Shown: positions 17,924 to 26,727, numbered from the stretch's first letter. The stretch: 64,000 bases of DNA from Anaerolineaceae bacterium (GCA_016841525.1 JAENYZ010000004.1:62001-126000), one strand, 5' to 3'. Made by a program: numbers and translations. Notes: a model not told the origin generated them from the sequence alone.

Positions 17924-17952
17924 TTGCGATGTCTACCAGACTGCAATATACT
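17924..17952 (+). promoter_or_regulatory. Promoter TTGCGA-17-TATACT
   Basis: TTGCGA (17924-17929) and TATACT (17947-17952) are spaced by exactly 17 bp. The predicted start lies about 3 nt before the ATG at 17963, so the transcript should be nearly leaderless. The same -35 hexamer occurs in front of the S1 gene at 42787. Confidence 0.6.
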
Positions 17953-17962
17953 TTATTTCAAC

Positions 17963-18700
17963 ATGAATGCAGACACAAGAAATAAATTATTAGCCATCAA
18001 TTGCAAATTTTATGACCAATTTGCGGGTTCCTTCAGCGCAACCCGCCACCAGGTTCAGCCAGGTGTTCACAAACTGATCCACCGGATGTTACAAAGCAAG
18101 GCTATCCTGGATGTCGGCTGCGGCAACGGTACCCTGGCAAGGATGCTGGCAGTTGAGGGCTTCCAGGGCAGCTATTTGGGCCTTGATATGAGCGAGGGTT
18201 TGCTCACAAGCGCCATCGAGTTGCTTGAAGAACCATCAAAAGGAACTTTCAATTTCATGCCCCTTGACCTGGCTGACCCCAATTGGCATCAATCCCTCCC
18301 TGGGAGTTCTTACGATTGGCTAGCTTGTTTTGCAGTCCTGCATCACATACCAGGAGAAGAACTGCGCGCACAAACAGCTCGCAATTTTGCATTTCTGGCG
18401 TCAAATACAGAACGGGTTGCCCTTTCTGTCTGGCAGTGGCAAAACAGCCCCCGGCTGAAAAAACGCGTTGTGCCGTGGTCAACAGTGAACATTGACCCGG
18501 AAGACCTCGATGACGGGGACGTTTTGCTGGATTGGCGTGCAGGAAAAACAATCGGCTTGCGCTATGTGCACACCTTTAGCGAAGATACCCTATCCAAGCT
18601 TGCACAAAAAGCAGGCTTCAAGGTGATAGAAAGTTTCTACTCCGACGGGAAAGAAGGCGATCTTGCCTTGTATCAGATCTGGCAAAAAGAACAATTATAA
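17963..18700 (+). CDS. Class I SAM-dependent methyltransferase (Trm9/ALKBH8-like)
   Basis: A 245-residue cytoplasmic methyltransferase. The SAM-binding loop is ILDVGCGNGTLARML, the acidic motif is YLGLDMS, and the post-I motif is WLACFAVLHHI. The second half (SVWQWQ...VPWSTV...GLRYVHTFSEDTLSKLAQKAGF) resembles the Trm9-type tRNA wobble-uridine methyltransferases, by eye only. If that is right, it could complete the tRNA modification begun by Elp3, encoded 1.5 kb away. The ATG at 17963 is preferred because an upstream in-frame TTG coincides with the -35 hexamer. Confidence 0.85.
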   Translation: MNADTRNKLLAINCKFYDQFAGSFSATRHQVQPGVHKLIHRMLQSKAILDVGCGNGTLARMLAVEGFQGSYLGLDMSEGLLTSAIELLEEPSKGTFNFMPLDLADPNWHQSLPGSSYDWLACFAVLHHIPGEELRAQTARNFAFLASNTERVALSVWQWQNSPRLKKRVVPWSTVNIDPEDLDDGDVLLDWRAGKTIGLRYVHTFSEDTLSKLAQKAGFKVIESFYSDGKEGDLALYQIWQKEQL

Positions 18701-18738
18701 AAAAAGCTGGCGATCTCTTGAAAATCACCAGCTTTTCT
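18701..18738. terminator. Bidirectional terminator
   Basis: AAAAGCTGG...CCAGCTTTT forms a stem of about 12 bp with one mismatch. It is flanked by A and T runs and lies between converging genes. Confidence 0.8.
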
Positions 18739-18759
18739 TTTACTTAACCAAAATTTCAT

Positions 18760-19572
18760 TTAACCGAGTGCGACATCCAAAAGCATCATCACAGCAAACC
18801 CAAGCATTACACCAATGGTCGGGATGTCAGAGTGCCCTTCACATTTAGATTCCGGGATCAATTCTTCTGCTACCACGTAAATCATCGCACCTGCAGCAAA
18901 AGAAAGGGCGTAGGGTAATAAAGGCCGCATCAGCAATGTAGCTGCTGCACCAATCAGACCCGCAATGGGCTCCACCATACCGGAGAATTGACCGTAAAGG
19001 AAAGCCTTACCAGTTTTCCATCCCTCACGTCTGAGGGGCGCTGAAACGGCCAATCCCTCCGGAAAATTTTGAATTCCAATACCAAGAGCAAGTGCAATAG
19101 CCGAAGCAACCCCTGCTTCTCCGATTCCTGCTGCAGCCGCACCAAAAGCCACACCTACTGCCAATCCCTCCGGGATATTATGCAAAGTGATAGCAGTGAT
19201 CAACAACACGCTTCGCTGCCAGGATGTTTTAGGACCTTCTGCCTCACTAATATCCATACCCATATGCAAGTGCGGCAGCAATTTATCAGTCAGGAAAAGA
19301 AAAACGCCTCCCAAAATAAAGCCAGCAACTGCAGGAACCCAGACAGGGACGGGAAAATCATAAGACATCTCGATCGCTGGTGCTAACAACGAAAAGAAGC
19401 TGGCAGCAATCATCACGCCTGCAGCAAATCCCAACATGCCGTTTAAAAGTTTGCGGCTTACTTCTTTGGTAAAAAAAACCAGAGCAGCCCCCAAGGCGGT
19501 CACACCCCAGGTAAAAAGTGTACCTATCAATGCCTGCATGATGGGTGAAAATTGTTCAAAAAAAGCAACCAT
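18760..19572 (-). CDS. ZIP family divalent metal transporter
   Basis: A membrane transporter for zinc or another divalent metal. About eight hydrophobic segments are present. The ZIP signature helices carry [10 protein letters not shown] and QNFPEGLAV, the paired metal-binding motifs of helices IV and V. A short His-containing loop ([10 protein letters not shown]) lies before them. The length of 270 residues fits ZupT/GufA-type proteins. GGAGATAAATA precedes the ATG. The gene diverges from the rRNA methyltransferase-like gene. Confidence 0.93.
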   Translation of the reverse strand: MVAFFEQFSPIMQALIGTLFTWGVTALGAALVFFTKEVSRKLLNGMLGFAAGVMIAASFFSLLAPAIEMSYDFPVPVWVPAVAGFILGGVFLFLTDKLLPHLHMGMDISEAEGPKTSWQRSVLLITAITLHNIPEGLAVGVAFGAAAAGIGEAGVASAIALALGIGIQNFPEGLAVSAPLRREGWKTGKAFLYGQFSGMVEPIAGLIGAAATLLMRPLLPYALSFAAGAMIYVVAEELIPESKCEGHSDIPTIGVMLGFAVMMLLDVALG

Positions 19573-19696
19573 TATTTATCTCCTTTTTTCAATCTAATTG
19601 TAATTCATCAAATTATAACATTAAATTAGTCAAATATAAATAATTATTTATTAATAACTAAATTTTGATTTCCTGAGTTGCGAGTAAAATAATTAT

Positions 19697-20701
19697 ATGA
19701 CAGCAGATACCGAGATTTTACAACATATCAAACATGCAATTGTTCAAAGGAAATTTATTGCCGATAAAACCACGGCATATCGCTTGTTCAACGGCTTTTA
19801 CGAAGGCTGTCCCGGGCTGGCGATTGATCGCTACGAGGAAACACTGGTCATCCTTGAGCATGGGTCACCAGGCGAGAATCATGAAATAATTGAGAAAATA
19901 AGCCATTGGGCAATGGAAAGCCTGGAGAATATCACCTCATTAATCCTCAAACAACGACAGTCATCAGACTCAAGATTGGTGAATGGGATTTTAATTGAAG
20001 GCAGCAAAATATGCCAATCGATTGTGGAATTCAATGTAAAATATGCCGTCGATCTGCAGATAAACCAGGATGCCAGCTTCTACCTGGATACGCGCAATCT
20101 TCGTCGCTGGCTGCTGGACCATTCGGAGGGATTAAGGGTGCTGAATACTTTTGCTTACACCGGCAGCCTTGGGGTTGCAGCAGGGGTTGGCAATGCATCC
20201 ATGGTCGTCCAAACTGACCTTAACAAGAACTTCCTGGATATCGCACAGAAATCCTGGGATCTTAACAATCTTGACCCGGACAAAAGCAAGGTCATCACCG
20301 GCGACTTCTTCAGGATCACCGGGAAAATGCGCAATGAAGCGCGCCTGTTTGATTGTGTCATCGTGGATCCCCCTTATTTTTCAACAACAGAAGCAGGGCG
20401 GATTGATCTGCAAAATGATTTTTTACGGCTGATCAACAAAGTCCGGCCGCTTGTTGCACACCAGGGATGGTTGATCCTGATCAACAACGCCCTGTTCCTT
20501 TCCGGGGAAGCCTTTACGCAGGAATTAAATAAGATTTGCGAAAGTCCCTATCTTTCTTTTAAAAAGATCATCCCTGTCCCCCAGGATGTGACCGGTTACC
20601 CAAACACCATCCTCGATGCCCCGCCCGTAAACCCTGCGCCTTTCAATCACCCCACAAAGATCGCGATTTTACAGGCTTTCAGAAAAGATAAGCGGAAATA
20701 A
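19697..20701 (+). CDS. Class I rRNA methyltransferase of the RlmI/RlmK type
   Basis: A SAM-dependent RNA methyltransferase, probably acting on C5 of an rRNA cytosine. Motifs seen are RLFNGFYEGCPGLAIDRYE near the N terminus (the PUA-like/EEHEE region of the family), VLNTFAYTGSLGVAA as SAM motif I, a VVQTDLNK acidic loop and DPPYFS as motif IV. There is no clear TCxxxS(C) catalytic cysteine motif, so the exact chemistry is uncertain. A TAAAAT box lies 6 nt before the ATG and there is no Shine-Dalgarno sequence. Confidence 0.85.
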   Translation: MTADTEILQHIKHAIVQRKFIADKTTAYRLFNGFYEGCPGLAIDRYEETLVILEHGSPGENHEIIEKISHWAMESLENITSLILKQRQSSDSRLVNGILIEGSKICQSIVEFNVKYAVDLQINQDASFYLDTRNLRRWLLDHSEGLRVLNTFAYTGSLGVAAGVGNASMVVQTDLNKNFLDIAQKSWDLNNLDPDKSKVITGDFFRITGKMRNEARLFDCVIVDPPYFSTTEAGRIDLQNDFLRLINKVRPLVAHQGWLILINNALFLSGEAFTQELNKICESPYLSFKKIIPVPQDVTGYPNTILDAPPVNPAPFNHPTKIAILQAFRKDKRK

Positions 20702-20736
20702 AAAGCAATCATTACCTATAAAAACAGGAAGTGACG

Positions 20737-21141
20737 ATGAAATCCAATGAAAAAATGTTGAAAAGAATACACATCATGCGCTGGGCTGCAAGGATATGGA
20801 GCATCCTGGCTTTCTTATTTGGAGTTATCCTTCTTATTTCGGTCCTGGTAGAACGTCGGGCTGAACCACAATCATCAATCTACTGGCTGCTTTTTGGATT
20901 GTGGTTTGCATCACTATTAGGCTTATTGGCTGGCTGGCGATGGGAAATGGTGGGCGGCGTCATTGCACTCACCAGCCTGATTTCCCGCGAATTAATGTAC
21001 TATTTTTTTAGCGGACAGGTGCTTGTTAGTTTTTGGATGGTTTGGCTGCCAATTTTGCCGGCGGCAGTCTTATTTATGGAAACCTGGCGCTTGGAAAATA
21101 AACTAAAGGAGTCTCAATTCCCCCGCGAGGTATACGATTGA
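20737..21141 (+). CDS. Small membrane protein of unknown function
   Basis: A 134-residue protein with four hydrophobic segments (about residues 18-38, 48-64, 70-88 and 98-116) separated by short loops, and basic at the N terminus. No known family is recognised. The ATG at 20737 is chosen over an in-frame GTG at 20731 because AGGAAGTGACG places a ribosome-binding site at the right distance. It follows the rRNA methyltransferase-like gene by 35 nt on the same strand and may be cotranscribed. Confidence 0.75.
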   Translation: MKSNEKMLKRIHIMRWAARIWSILAFLFGVILLISVLVERRAEPQSSIYWLLFGLWFASLLGLLAGWRWEMVGGVIALTSLISRELMYYFFSGQVLVSFWMVWLPILPAAVLFMETWRLENKLKESQFPREVYD

Positions 21142-21234
21142 GGATTACCCATCAATAATGTTACAGCTTGGCACAAGGCTATCAACCATTTCTACCGATC
21201 CGGTTTTTGGGAATATATCAATCAGGACAAGTGA

Positions 21235-21295
21235 CCACTCACCAATTACCACTCTCCAATCACAATTCTCCTAATCACCACTCCCCATTCACCAT
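21235..21295. repeat. Degenerate heptamer repeat array (consensus CCAMTCA)
   Basis: About eight consecutive units read CCACTCA, CCAATTA, CCACTCT, CCAATCA, CAATTCT, an 8-nt CCTAATCA, CCACTCC and CCATTCA. This is the same repeat type as at 1027-1054. It lies between the stops of two converging genes. Confidence 0.6.
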
Positions 21296-21297
21296 CT

Positions 21298-22758
21298 TTA
21301 TTCTTCAACCGGTTTGAATATCGCCCCCTCCCAGGGTGCCAGGTTCCAATTCCTCAAATAACCATCAACCAGGCGTGCTTCGCCCCCGCCAACCAGGTCC
21401 TTGAGAAGCGTACCGTCTGCAATGTGAGACTCTGTTTGAATATTCAATTCCCAATTCCCGTCACCAGCGTTGATCACCACCAGCATACGTTTGTCCTCAA
21501 GATGGCGCAAAAAAGCGAGGTGACGCCCCTCGGAATGCACAGGCACATATTCACCGGTTCGCAGCACCCGGTTCTCTCGGCGGATCTGGATAAATTTCTT
21601 GAAGTCATTGCGTAAATCATGGTTCCACCGGGATTCATCCCATGGGAACGGTGCCCTGTTCTCAGGGTCACGCCCGCCCTTCATCCCAATCTCGTTGCCG
21701 TAATAAATGCACGGCGCTCCGGGATATGTCATCTGAAACAGGGTCGCCAGGCGGAATGCCCGGGTATCCCCGCTGACCATGCTCAAAAATCGGGGCATAT
21801 CGTGACTGTCCATCAAATTAAGCTGGGCTAAGGCATTTTGTTTTGGATAGATTTCTAGCAGTTCTTTTGTCCGTTTACTAAAACTGGCTGCATCCAATTC
21901 TGGCACTTCCGGCAATCCCATCATGCCTGAAATCATATGTTCGTCCCTGCGGCCATTTCCAAAGAAACCCACTAAAGCAGCCGTAAACTGGTAGTTCATC
22001 ACACCGTCGAACATATCACCCTTGAGCCATTCTTGCGCCTCAGAAGGGATTTCCCCAACCAGGTAAGCATCTTTATTGGGGAGCTTTGTCGCAATGCGGA
22101 ATTGGCGCCAGAAGGATTCGTCCTTGATCTCAAAGGGGACGTCCAGCCGCCAACCATCCACACCCATCTCAATCCAGTGATTGGCAACATCAAACAGGAA
22201 GGATCGCACCTGGGGATTATCGGTATTGAATGTGGGCAAAGCAGGCAGGTTCCACCAGCAGGCATAATTTGGTTTGCCCTGGTAGGCGTTCATTGGATAG
22301 CCGTATACCTTGAACCAGTCCAAATAAGGAGATTTTTCGCCATTTTCCAGGATGTGGTTGAATTGGAAAAATCCCCGGCTGGCATGGTTAAAAACGCCGT
22401 CAAGAATAATGCGGATATCCCTGCGATGTGCTTCTTCTAATAGCTTGAAAAAGGCTTTATTGCCGCCAAGGATCGGGTCAACCTGGTAATAATCAAAAGT
22501 ATGATAGCGATGATTTGCGGCGGACATAAAAATCGGGGTGAAGTAGATCGCGTTGATCCCCAAATCCTGGAGATAATCCAGCTTTTCATATACACCAACA
22601 AGGTCACCACCCTTGAAGCCATAGCGGGTGATGGGAGAATCCCAGGGTTCTATATGGGTGGGTTTTTCTAAAGAGTCCGATTTCGCAAAACGGTCGGGAA
22701 AAATCTGGTAAAAGATTGCGTCCTTAACCCAATCGGGGGTATGCGTCATTTCAGTCAT
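21298..22758 (-). CDS. Glycoside hydrolase family 13 alpha-glucosidase (neopullulanase/cyclomaltodextrinase-like)
   Basis: A cytoplasmic alpha-amylase superfamily enzyme. The catalytic residues are in place: nucleophile D206 in GWRLDVP, acid/base E236 in VGEIP, and transition-state stabiliser D320 in DSHD. Conserved region I is DGVFNH (120-125). It begins directly with WVKDAIFYQIFPDRF, so the N-terminal beta domain of classical neopullulanases is absent. There is no signal peptide, so it probably acts on imported maltodextrins. A GGAGA lies about 12 nt before the ATG, a long spacing. A 10-bp inverted repeat upstream (22779-22803) may be an operator. Confidence 0.92.
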   Translation of the reverse strand: MTEMTHTPDWVKDAIFYQIFPDRFAKSDSLEKPTHIEPWDSPITRYGFKGGDLVGVYEKLDYLQDLGINAIYFTPIFMSAANHRYHTFDYYQVDPILGGNKAFFKLLEEAHRRDIRIILDGVFNHASRGFFQFNHILENGEKSPYLDWFKVYGYPMNAYQGKPNYACWWNLPALPTFNTDNPQVRSFLFDVANHWIEMGVDGWRLDVPFEIKDESFWRQFRIATKLPNKDAYLVGEIPSEAQEWLKGDMFDGVMNYQFTAALVGFFGNGRRDEHMISGMMGLPEVPELDAASFSKRTKELLEIYPKQNALAQLNLMDSHDMPRFLSMVSGDTRAFRLATLFQMTYPGAPCIYYGNEIGMKGGRDPENRAPFPWDESRWNHDLRNDFKKFIQIRRENRVLRTGEYVPVHSEGRHLAFLRHLEDKRMLVVINAGDGNWELNIQTESHIADGTLLKDLVGGGEARLVDGYLRNWNLAPWEGAIFKPVEE

Positions 22759-22778
22759 AGATACTTTTCATCTCCTGT

Positions 22779-22803
22779 TAATCAATTAATACATAATTGA
22801 TTA
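22779..22803. promoter_or_regulatory. Perfect 10-bp inverted repeat upstream of the GH13 gene
   Basis: TAATCAATTA (22779-22788) and TAATTGATTA (22794-22803) are exact reverse complements around a 5-bp spacer. The site sits between the GH13 ATG and the stop of the next upstream gene. There is no U-tract, so a protein-binding operator is more likely than a terminator. Confidence 0.4.
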
Positions 22804-22805
22804 TT

Positions 22806-24134
22806 TTATTTGATAATCAAGGGTAAGTATACCGGGATTACATCAAGAATCCCTTCAAAGGCACCGGTATCACATGCGCCATCGTCCCGCAAATAATGAC
22901 GCTGATCTTCAGTCAACGGCATGGGAGGAAGTGTAGGGCCTTCCGGGATAGTCATGCATTCACCTGGTCGGTGATCTTCTGCAGGAGAGCCTGTCTGTAA
23001 TGGCATCGTCAGCGTTGATCCGCCCCAGTCACCCAGGGCACCCAGCAGTGCATCCGTATTCACAAGATCCGTCCCGGTAGAAGGACAGGTATCGTCGCTG
23101 TAGATGCTATAACCCTCTGAATTCCAGGTGCCATTATTCTCACAATTCCGACTTCCAGAAGCGCCATCATTCTGCAGAATGCTGTCCTTGACCCTTACAG
23201 ATCCACTCACATAATTAAAAATGCTTGAACTTCTGCCAGCATTTGCAACGGTTGTTGATTCCAGGACCAACATGTCATGATTTGCAATACCTGAAATATA
23301 ACCTGGGGGGGCAGTATTTCCGCTGATGGTCGAATTTCTGATGTGCAGATAGGCGAAGCTATCGATAGTAAAAGCCCCTGAAGCGTGATTGCCATATATG
23401 GTTGAGTTCTTAATGACGACGCCAAATGACCCACCCGCATTGGCAATCGCTGAAGCCCCTACACTTTTATTGTTTCTGATCATCGAGTCAACGATGGTCA
23501 TTTGTCCCGCATTCAGGATGCCGCCTCCGCTGATATAGAATGTACAGGTTTCCTGACCACAACGCGCCTCATTATTTTCAACCACCACATTAGTAAGGGA
23601 AGACGTCCCATAATTCAGGATACCTGCGCCGTCAAACATGTCGACACTGCCTGTCCAGGATAATAAACCGCCCCGAACAACGATGTTCTCAAGGTAAACA
23701 ATTGTATCAGGTTCAATCCGTAAAACGCGGTCCAGAAGCTTAGCATCAATCACCGCAGGCTGTGGGTCTGAACACCTCAAGGTGATTGAATGCAGGTTCA
23801 CATGACCTATAAAATTCAAATCACCGGATGTGATGTCATTAACGCCCTCCGGTGGGATCGACAGAACATAGTTCCCCGATGGTATGTCGATGACAATATC
23901 AAAGGTATCGATAATAGCATTAGCCTCTGCTATTGCCGCTCGTAGGGTACAGGGACCTCCAGTAACCGCTCCAACGCTGCATACACTGTTGGTGACAAAA
24001 TCATTAATATCCTCATAGCTGTCAACATAGAAAAGAGATGGGGTGTCTGCCCTTGTAGGTTGAAATCCCAGGTTAAGGGAGAGGATTAAAATCACTAAAC
24101 TTACCCATATTAAATGGCGAAATGATTGGGTCAT
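22806..24134 (-). CDS. Exported CSLREP/right-handed beta-helix protein with choice-of-anchor Q-type C terminus
   Basis: A 442-residue secreted protein. The signal peptide is MTQSFRHLIW plus a hydrophobic core ending near TRA (about residue 29). A CSLREP-type motif, CSVGAVTGGPCTLRAAIAEANA, then leads into a right-handed parallel beta-helix. The helix has recurring short turns such as VVENNEARC, MIRNNKSVGAS and STISGNTAPPG. It ends in the DDGACDTGAFEG segment of choice-of-anchor Q proteins and a last tail of VIPVYLPLIIK. It probably binds or modifies surface polysaccharide; no catalytic residue can be assigned. AGGAGATCAA precedes the ATG. Confidence 0.88.
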   Translation of the reverse strand: MTQSFRHLIWVSLVILILSLNLGFQPTRADTPSLFYVDSYEDINDFVTNSVCSVGAVTGGPCTLRAAIAEANAIIDTFDIVIDIPSGNYVLSIPPEGVNDITSGDLNFIGHVNLHSITLRCSDPQPAVIDAKLLDRVLRIEPDTIVYLENIVVRGGLLSWTGSVDMFDGAGILNYGTSSLTNVVVENNEARCGQETCTFYISGGGILNAGQMTIVDSMIRNNKSVGASAIANAGGSFGVVIKNSTIYGNHASGAFTIDSFAYLHIRNSTISGNTAPPGYISGIANHDMLVLESTTVANAGRSSSIFNYVSGSVRVKDSILQNDGASGSRNCENNGTWNSEGYSIYSDDTCPSTGTDLVNTDALLGALGDWGGSTLTMPLQTGSPAEDHRPGECMTIPEGPTLPPMPLTEDQRHYLRDDGACDTGAFEGILDVIPVYLPLIIK

Positions 24135-24318
24135 TTGATCTCCTATGAAGTTGTAATTGCCCCTGTGTAAATGGGTTTAGTAAAATGGTTATGAGAAGGA
24201 GTAGATTGAATTTATTATAACTTATTTCGCTTATATTTAACGCAAAATAATCAACCCCGCATTATATCAATCGTATCGAAGACTTCATTTTTAACAGGAT
24301 TAAAGCATGTTCAATCAG

Positions 24319-24347
24319 TTGACATTCAGGGGTGTGAAAGTTATTCT
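24319..24347 (+). promoter_or_regulatory. Promoter TTGACA-17-TATTCT of the tRNA-Sec gene
   Basis: TTGACA (24319-24324) and TATTCT (24342-24347) are spaced by 17 bp. The -10 ends 6 nt before the first base of the tRNA, so transcription may start at or very near tRNA position 1. Confidence 0.6.
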
Positions 24348-24353
24348 TAAGTT

Positions 24354-24447
24354 GGGAATGGTTAGGTCCTGGTGGGCCTCCCGGTCTTCAACACCGGTGT
24401 CGGGTCGCGTTGCGAACCGTGGTGGGTTCGACTCCCATCCATTCCCG
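24354..24447 (+). tRNA. selC: tRNA-Sec (anticodon UCA)
   Basis: A 94-nt tRNA with the diagnostic bacterial tRNA-Sec architecture. The acceptor stem has 8 bp (GGGAATGG/CCATTCCC). The D stem has 6 bp (AGGTCC/GGGCCT) closed by a 4-nt loop. The anticodon stem CCGGT/ACCGG has the loop CTTCAAC and so the anticodon TCA. A long variable arm forms its own hairpin around CGGGTCGC. The T arm is GTGGG/CCCAT with the loop TTCGACT. The discriminator is G, CCA is not encoded, and a T-rich run follows. It implies UGA recoding to selenocysteine in this organism. Confidence 0.93.
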
Positions 24448-24502
24448 TTTTGTTTATAAAAATCCAATCATCCCCCTTAAATAGATTAATAAAATTTCTC
24501 AG

Positions 24503-26074
24503 TTACTCTTGAACTTCAACCCGCTGCTCTAGTTTCGTTTTCCCTTTTGCCATGTCCCCTAACGCATTCCTGACAACCAAACCCCCAGCAGAAATCAAGC
24601 CCGTCATCACCCACTGGTAGGGCATGGCAAAAGAATCCATGCTGAAGCCTTCCACCAGGTATGCCAGGATGAAAAATTGCCCTGCCAGACCCAAAATCCG
24701 CAAGACTTCTGACTGGCTTTTGCGAATAAAAGTTGTGCTTTTCCATAATAAATACAACCAGGTTAGAAAAATTGCGAAACCCAAAAAACCGGTCTCGGAG
24801 AGCAAACGCGTCCATAAGTTCTTGGTGTTGGCAAGGTAACCAGCACGCCAGATCAGGTTGCGCATTTCAATCGACTCAAATGCCGCCCCATGCACCCGGT
24901 CAATAAAGTAAAAGCCGGCATTCCCCAAACCGACACCAAAGGGGTAATCATTAAAGGTGTTCCAGCCCCCAAACCAGAATATCATTCGCTCGAAAAATGC
25001 CAGTGAACGTGCCGCATAGATCAGGTTGGTTTCAGTCACAGGAAAGATATTTAGGGATTCCAATGTGTAATCTTTGAGTAAGAGTTCAAAACGGTAATCC
25101 CAGCGGCTGGCAAATCGAATGTAGCCAAGCAAAGCACCCGCTGTTGCAGCAAGAACCACCAGGACCATCAAAACAGCTAAACCAATTTTGACCAGGATCA
25201 TTCGCCTGGGTGGATTCTTGCGGCGGCGCAGGTACCAGGCAGTCAGCTTTCGATGCAAACCCCGCATGAGCAGAAATGCCAGGTATGCCAGGGTCGCCAT
25301 GAAAGCCAGCAAGCCAATCCTTGGCGAGCTGAAGGCAAAAATGATCAGCCCACCTAAAAACAAAAGGTCTTCAAGCTGGAACTTCCACAGTCTGAATTTA
25401 TAAATTGATTTTCGCTGATACACCGCCGACAGCCAGATTGGAAACAAAATCAAGTTGAACTGGCGCACAAACCAGGAGGGTTCGTAGGCAAACCCCGTCA
25501 CGCGGTTAATGAAGTTCACCGACGGCGATTGAACCGCCAGTGCCGAGCGTATGGCTCTGAACCATTCAGGCAGTGCCTGGGCGCTGGTGTAGATCCGCAG
25601 CATCACCACTTCAAAACCGGTCCATAATATCAGCAAAGCGCCCCCAATGTAGATGAATTGCAAGATCATCCGGATGGCTTTTTTGCTTTGTGCATAGGCT
25701 GAAAACACCAGGTAGAAGCTCAAGCCAATACACAGGGTCACGAAAGCCCGAACGCTCTGGTCAAAGAAGTTGCGCCCCCGATCGTAGAACCCATCCAGGA
25801 AAAATGCCCCTGCCGAAATGATGACTGCAAAGGCTGTGAAATACAAAATTGGCAGAACCTCTGATGGAAGCTTCCCGCGGCTGAAAATGAAGGGGATCAT
25901 CCACAAAACCAGCAGCAGTACAAGAGGAATAAATGAGAATGGGGCAACAATCGCGCCTGTCAATTCGCTGAAGATTGGAAAACTCGTCAGCGGCAAGCCC
26001 ACAATCAGCACGAACCACAGAAAAATGATGACTGCTTTATAAAGGGGATTTTTAGAAAGCGATTCTAAAATCAT
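24503..26074 (-). CDS. O-antigen ligase/polymerase-like membrane protein
   Basis: A 523-residue integral membrane protein with at least ten hydrophobic segments. A large extracytoplasmic loop lies before the last helices (about residues 330-430). It contains YPFGVGLGNAGFYF and NTKNLWTRLLSETGFLGF, matching the H/R-rich catalytic loop region of Wzy/WaaL-type O-antigen polymerases and ligases. It probably joins or polymerises undecaprenyl-linked glycans. Its ATG overlaps the stop of the upstream chain-length regulator by one base (TGATG), so the two form an exopolysaccharide operon. Confidence 0.82.
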   Translation of the reverse strand: MILESLSKNPLYKAVIIFLWFVLIVGLPLTSFPIFSELTGAIVAPFSFIPLVLLLVLWMIPFIFSRGKLPSEVLPILYFTAFAVIISAGAFFLDGFYDRGRNFFDQSVRAFVTLCIGLSFYLVFSAYAQSKKAIRMILQFIYIGGALLILWTGFEVVMLRIYTSAQALPEWFRAIRSALAVQSPSVNFINRVTGFAYEPSWFVRQFNLILFPIWLSAVYQRKSIYKFRLWKFQLEDLLFLGGLIIFAFSSPRIGLLAFMATLAYLAFLLMRGLHRKLTAWYLRRRKNPPRRMILVKIGLAVLMVLVVLAATAGALLGYIRFASRWDYRFELLLKDYTLESLNIFPVTETNLIYAARSLAFFERMIFWFGGWNTFNDYPFGVGLGNAGFYFIDRVHGAAFESIEMRNLIWRAGYLANTKNLWTRLLSETGFLGFAIFLTWLYLLWKSTTFIRKSQSEVLRILGLAGQFFILAYLVEGFSMDSFAMPYQWVMTGLISAGGLVVRNALGDMAKGKTKLEQRVEVQE

Positions 26075-26727
26075 CAGGCTGTCCTTGCGGCTTTGCCACG
26101 AACCCTTTGTGAAAAATCGACCAGGACCACACCAGCCACAAAGCCAATCAAAGTCCCTGCCAGGATGAGGTTATTGCGATTCAGATAAATATCCACCTGG
26201 GGCAGCTCCGCTGTAGACACCAAATCCACGATGACAAAGGTCTCTGCCTTCCCATTGGTCTGCGCATCCTGCAAAGCCTGCCACCCTAAATCCGCCCAAT
26301 AATTAACGATGGATTGAGCAATTTCAGGATCTGTGTGCCGGTACCTCAAATACCATTGGGCGTGGTACCGACGAATTTGCGAATTGCGAACAAAGGTGGT
26401 GATATCCAGGTCCGGGTCCAATGTTTGAGCATATCGAAAAGCTTCATTCCTTGTCGCGAGCAGCATGCGTTGGACAACCTGCAGGGCGATATCCTCATCG
26501 TATTGGGTAAATGTCAGAGGGGCATTATTTCCAGATTGAAGGTTCTCAAAATTGATTTCAGTAAAATCGATGCTGGCGTGAAAAACCGCTTCAGCCTGGT
26601 ACAGCCCCGGCTTAAGGTAAGAAAAGCCAAACGCAAGTAAGCCCCCAAGAAAAGCCGCTAATACAATCACCCACCAGCGCTTAATTATTTGCTTGTAGCT
26701 CTTTAGAAGTTCTAAATCATCCTGCAT
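26074..26727 (-). CDS. Wzz/YveK-type polysaccharide chain-length determinant protein
   Basis: A 217-residue membrane protein. Transmembrane segments at about residues 17-38 and 186-204 flank a periplasmic helical domain, the Wzz layout. The N terminus LELLKSYKQIIKRWWVIV is typical of the family. There is no C-terminal tyrosine kinase domain. The second helix ends in a short basic tail. The partner polymerase-like gene follows with a one-base overlap. AAGGA lies 7 nt before the ATG. It is predicted to set the length of an exported polysaccharide. Confidence 0.85.
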   Translation of the reverse strand: MQDDLELLKSYKQIIKRWWVIVLAAFLGGLLAFGFSYLKPGLYQAEAVFHASIDFTEINFENLQSGNNAPLTFTQYDEDIALQVVQRMLLATRNEAFRYAQTLDPDLDITTFVRNSQIRRYHAQWYLRYRHTDPEIAQSIVNYWADLGWQALQDAQTNGKAETFVIVDLVSTAELPQVDIYLNRNNLILAGTLIGFVAGVVLVDFSQRVRGKAARTA

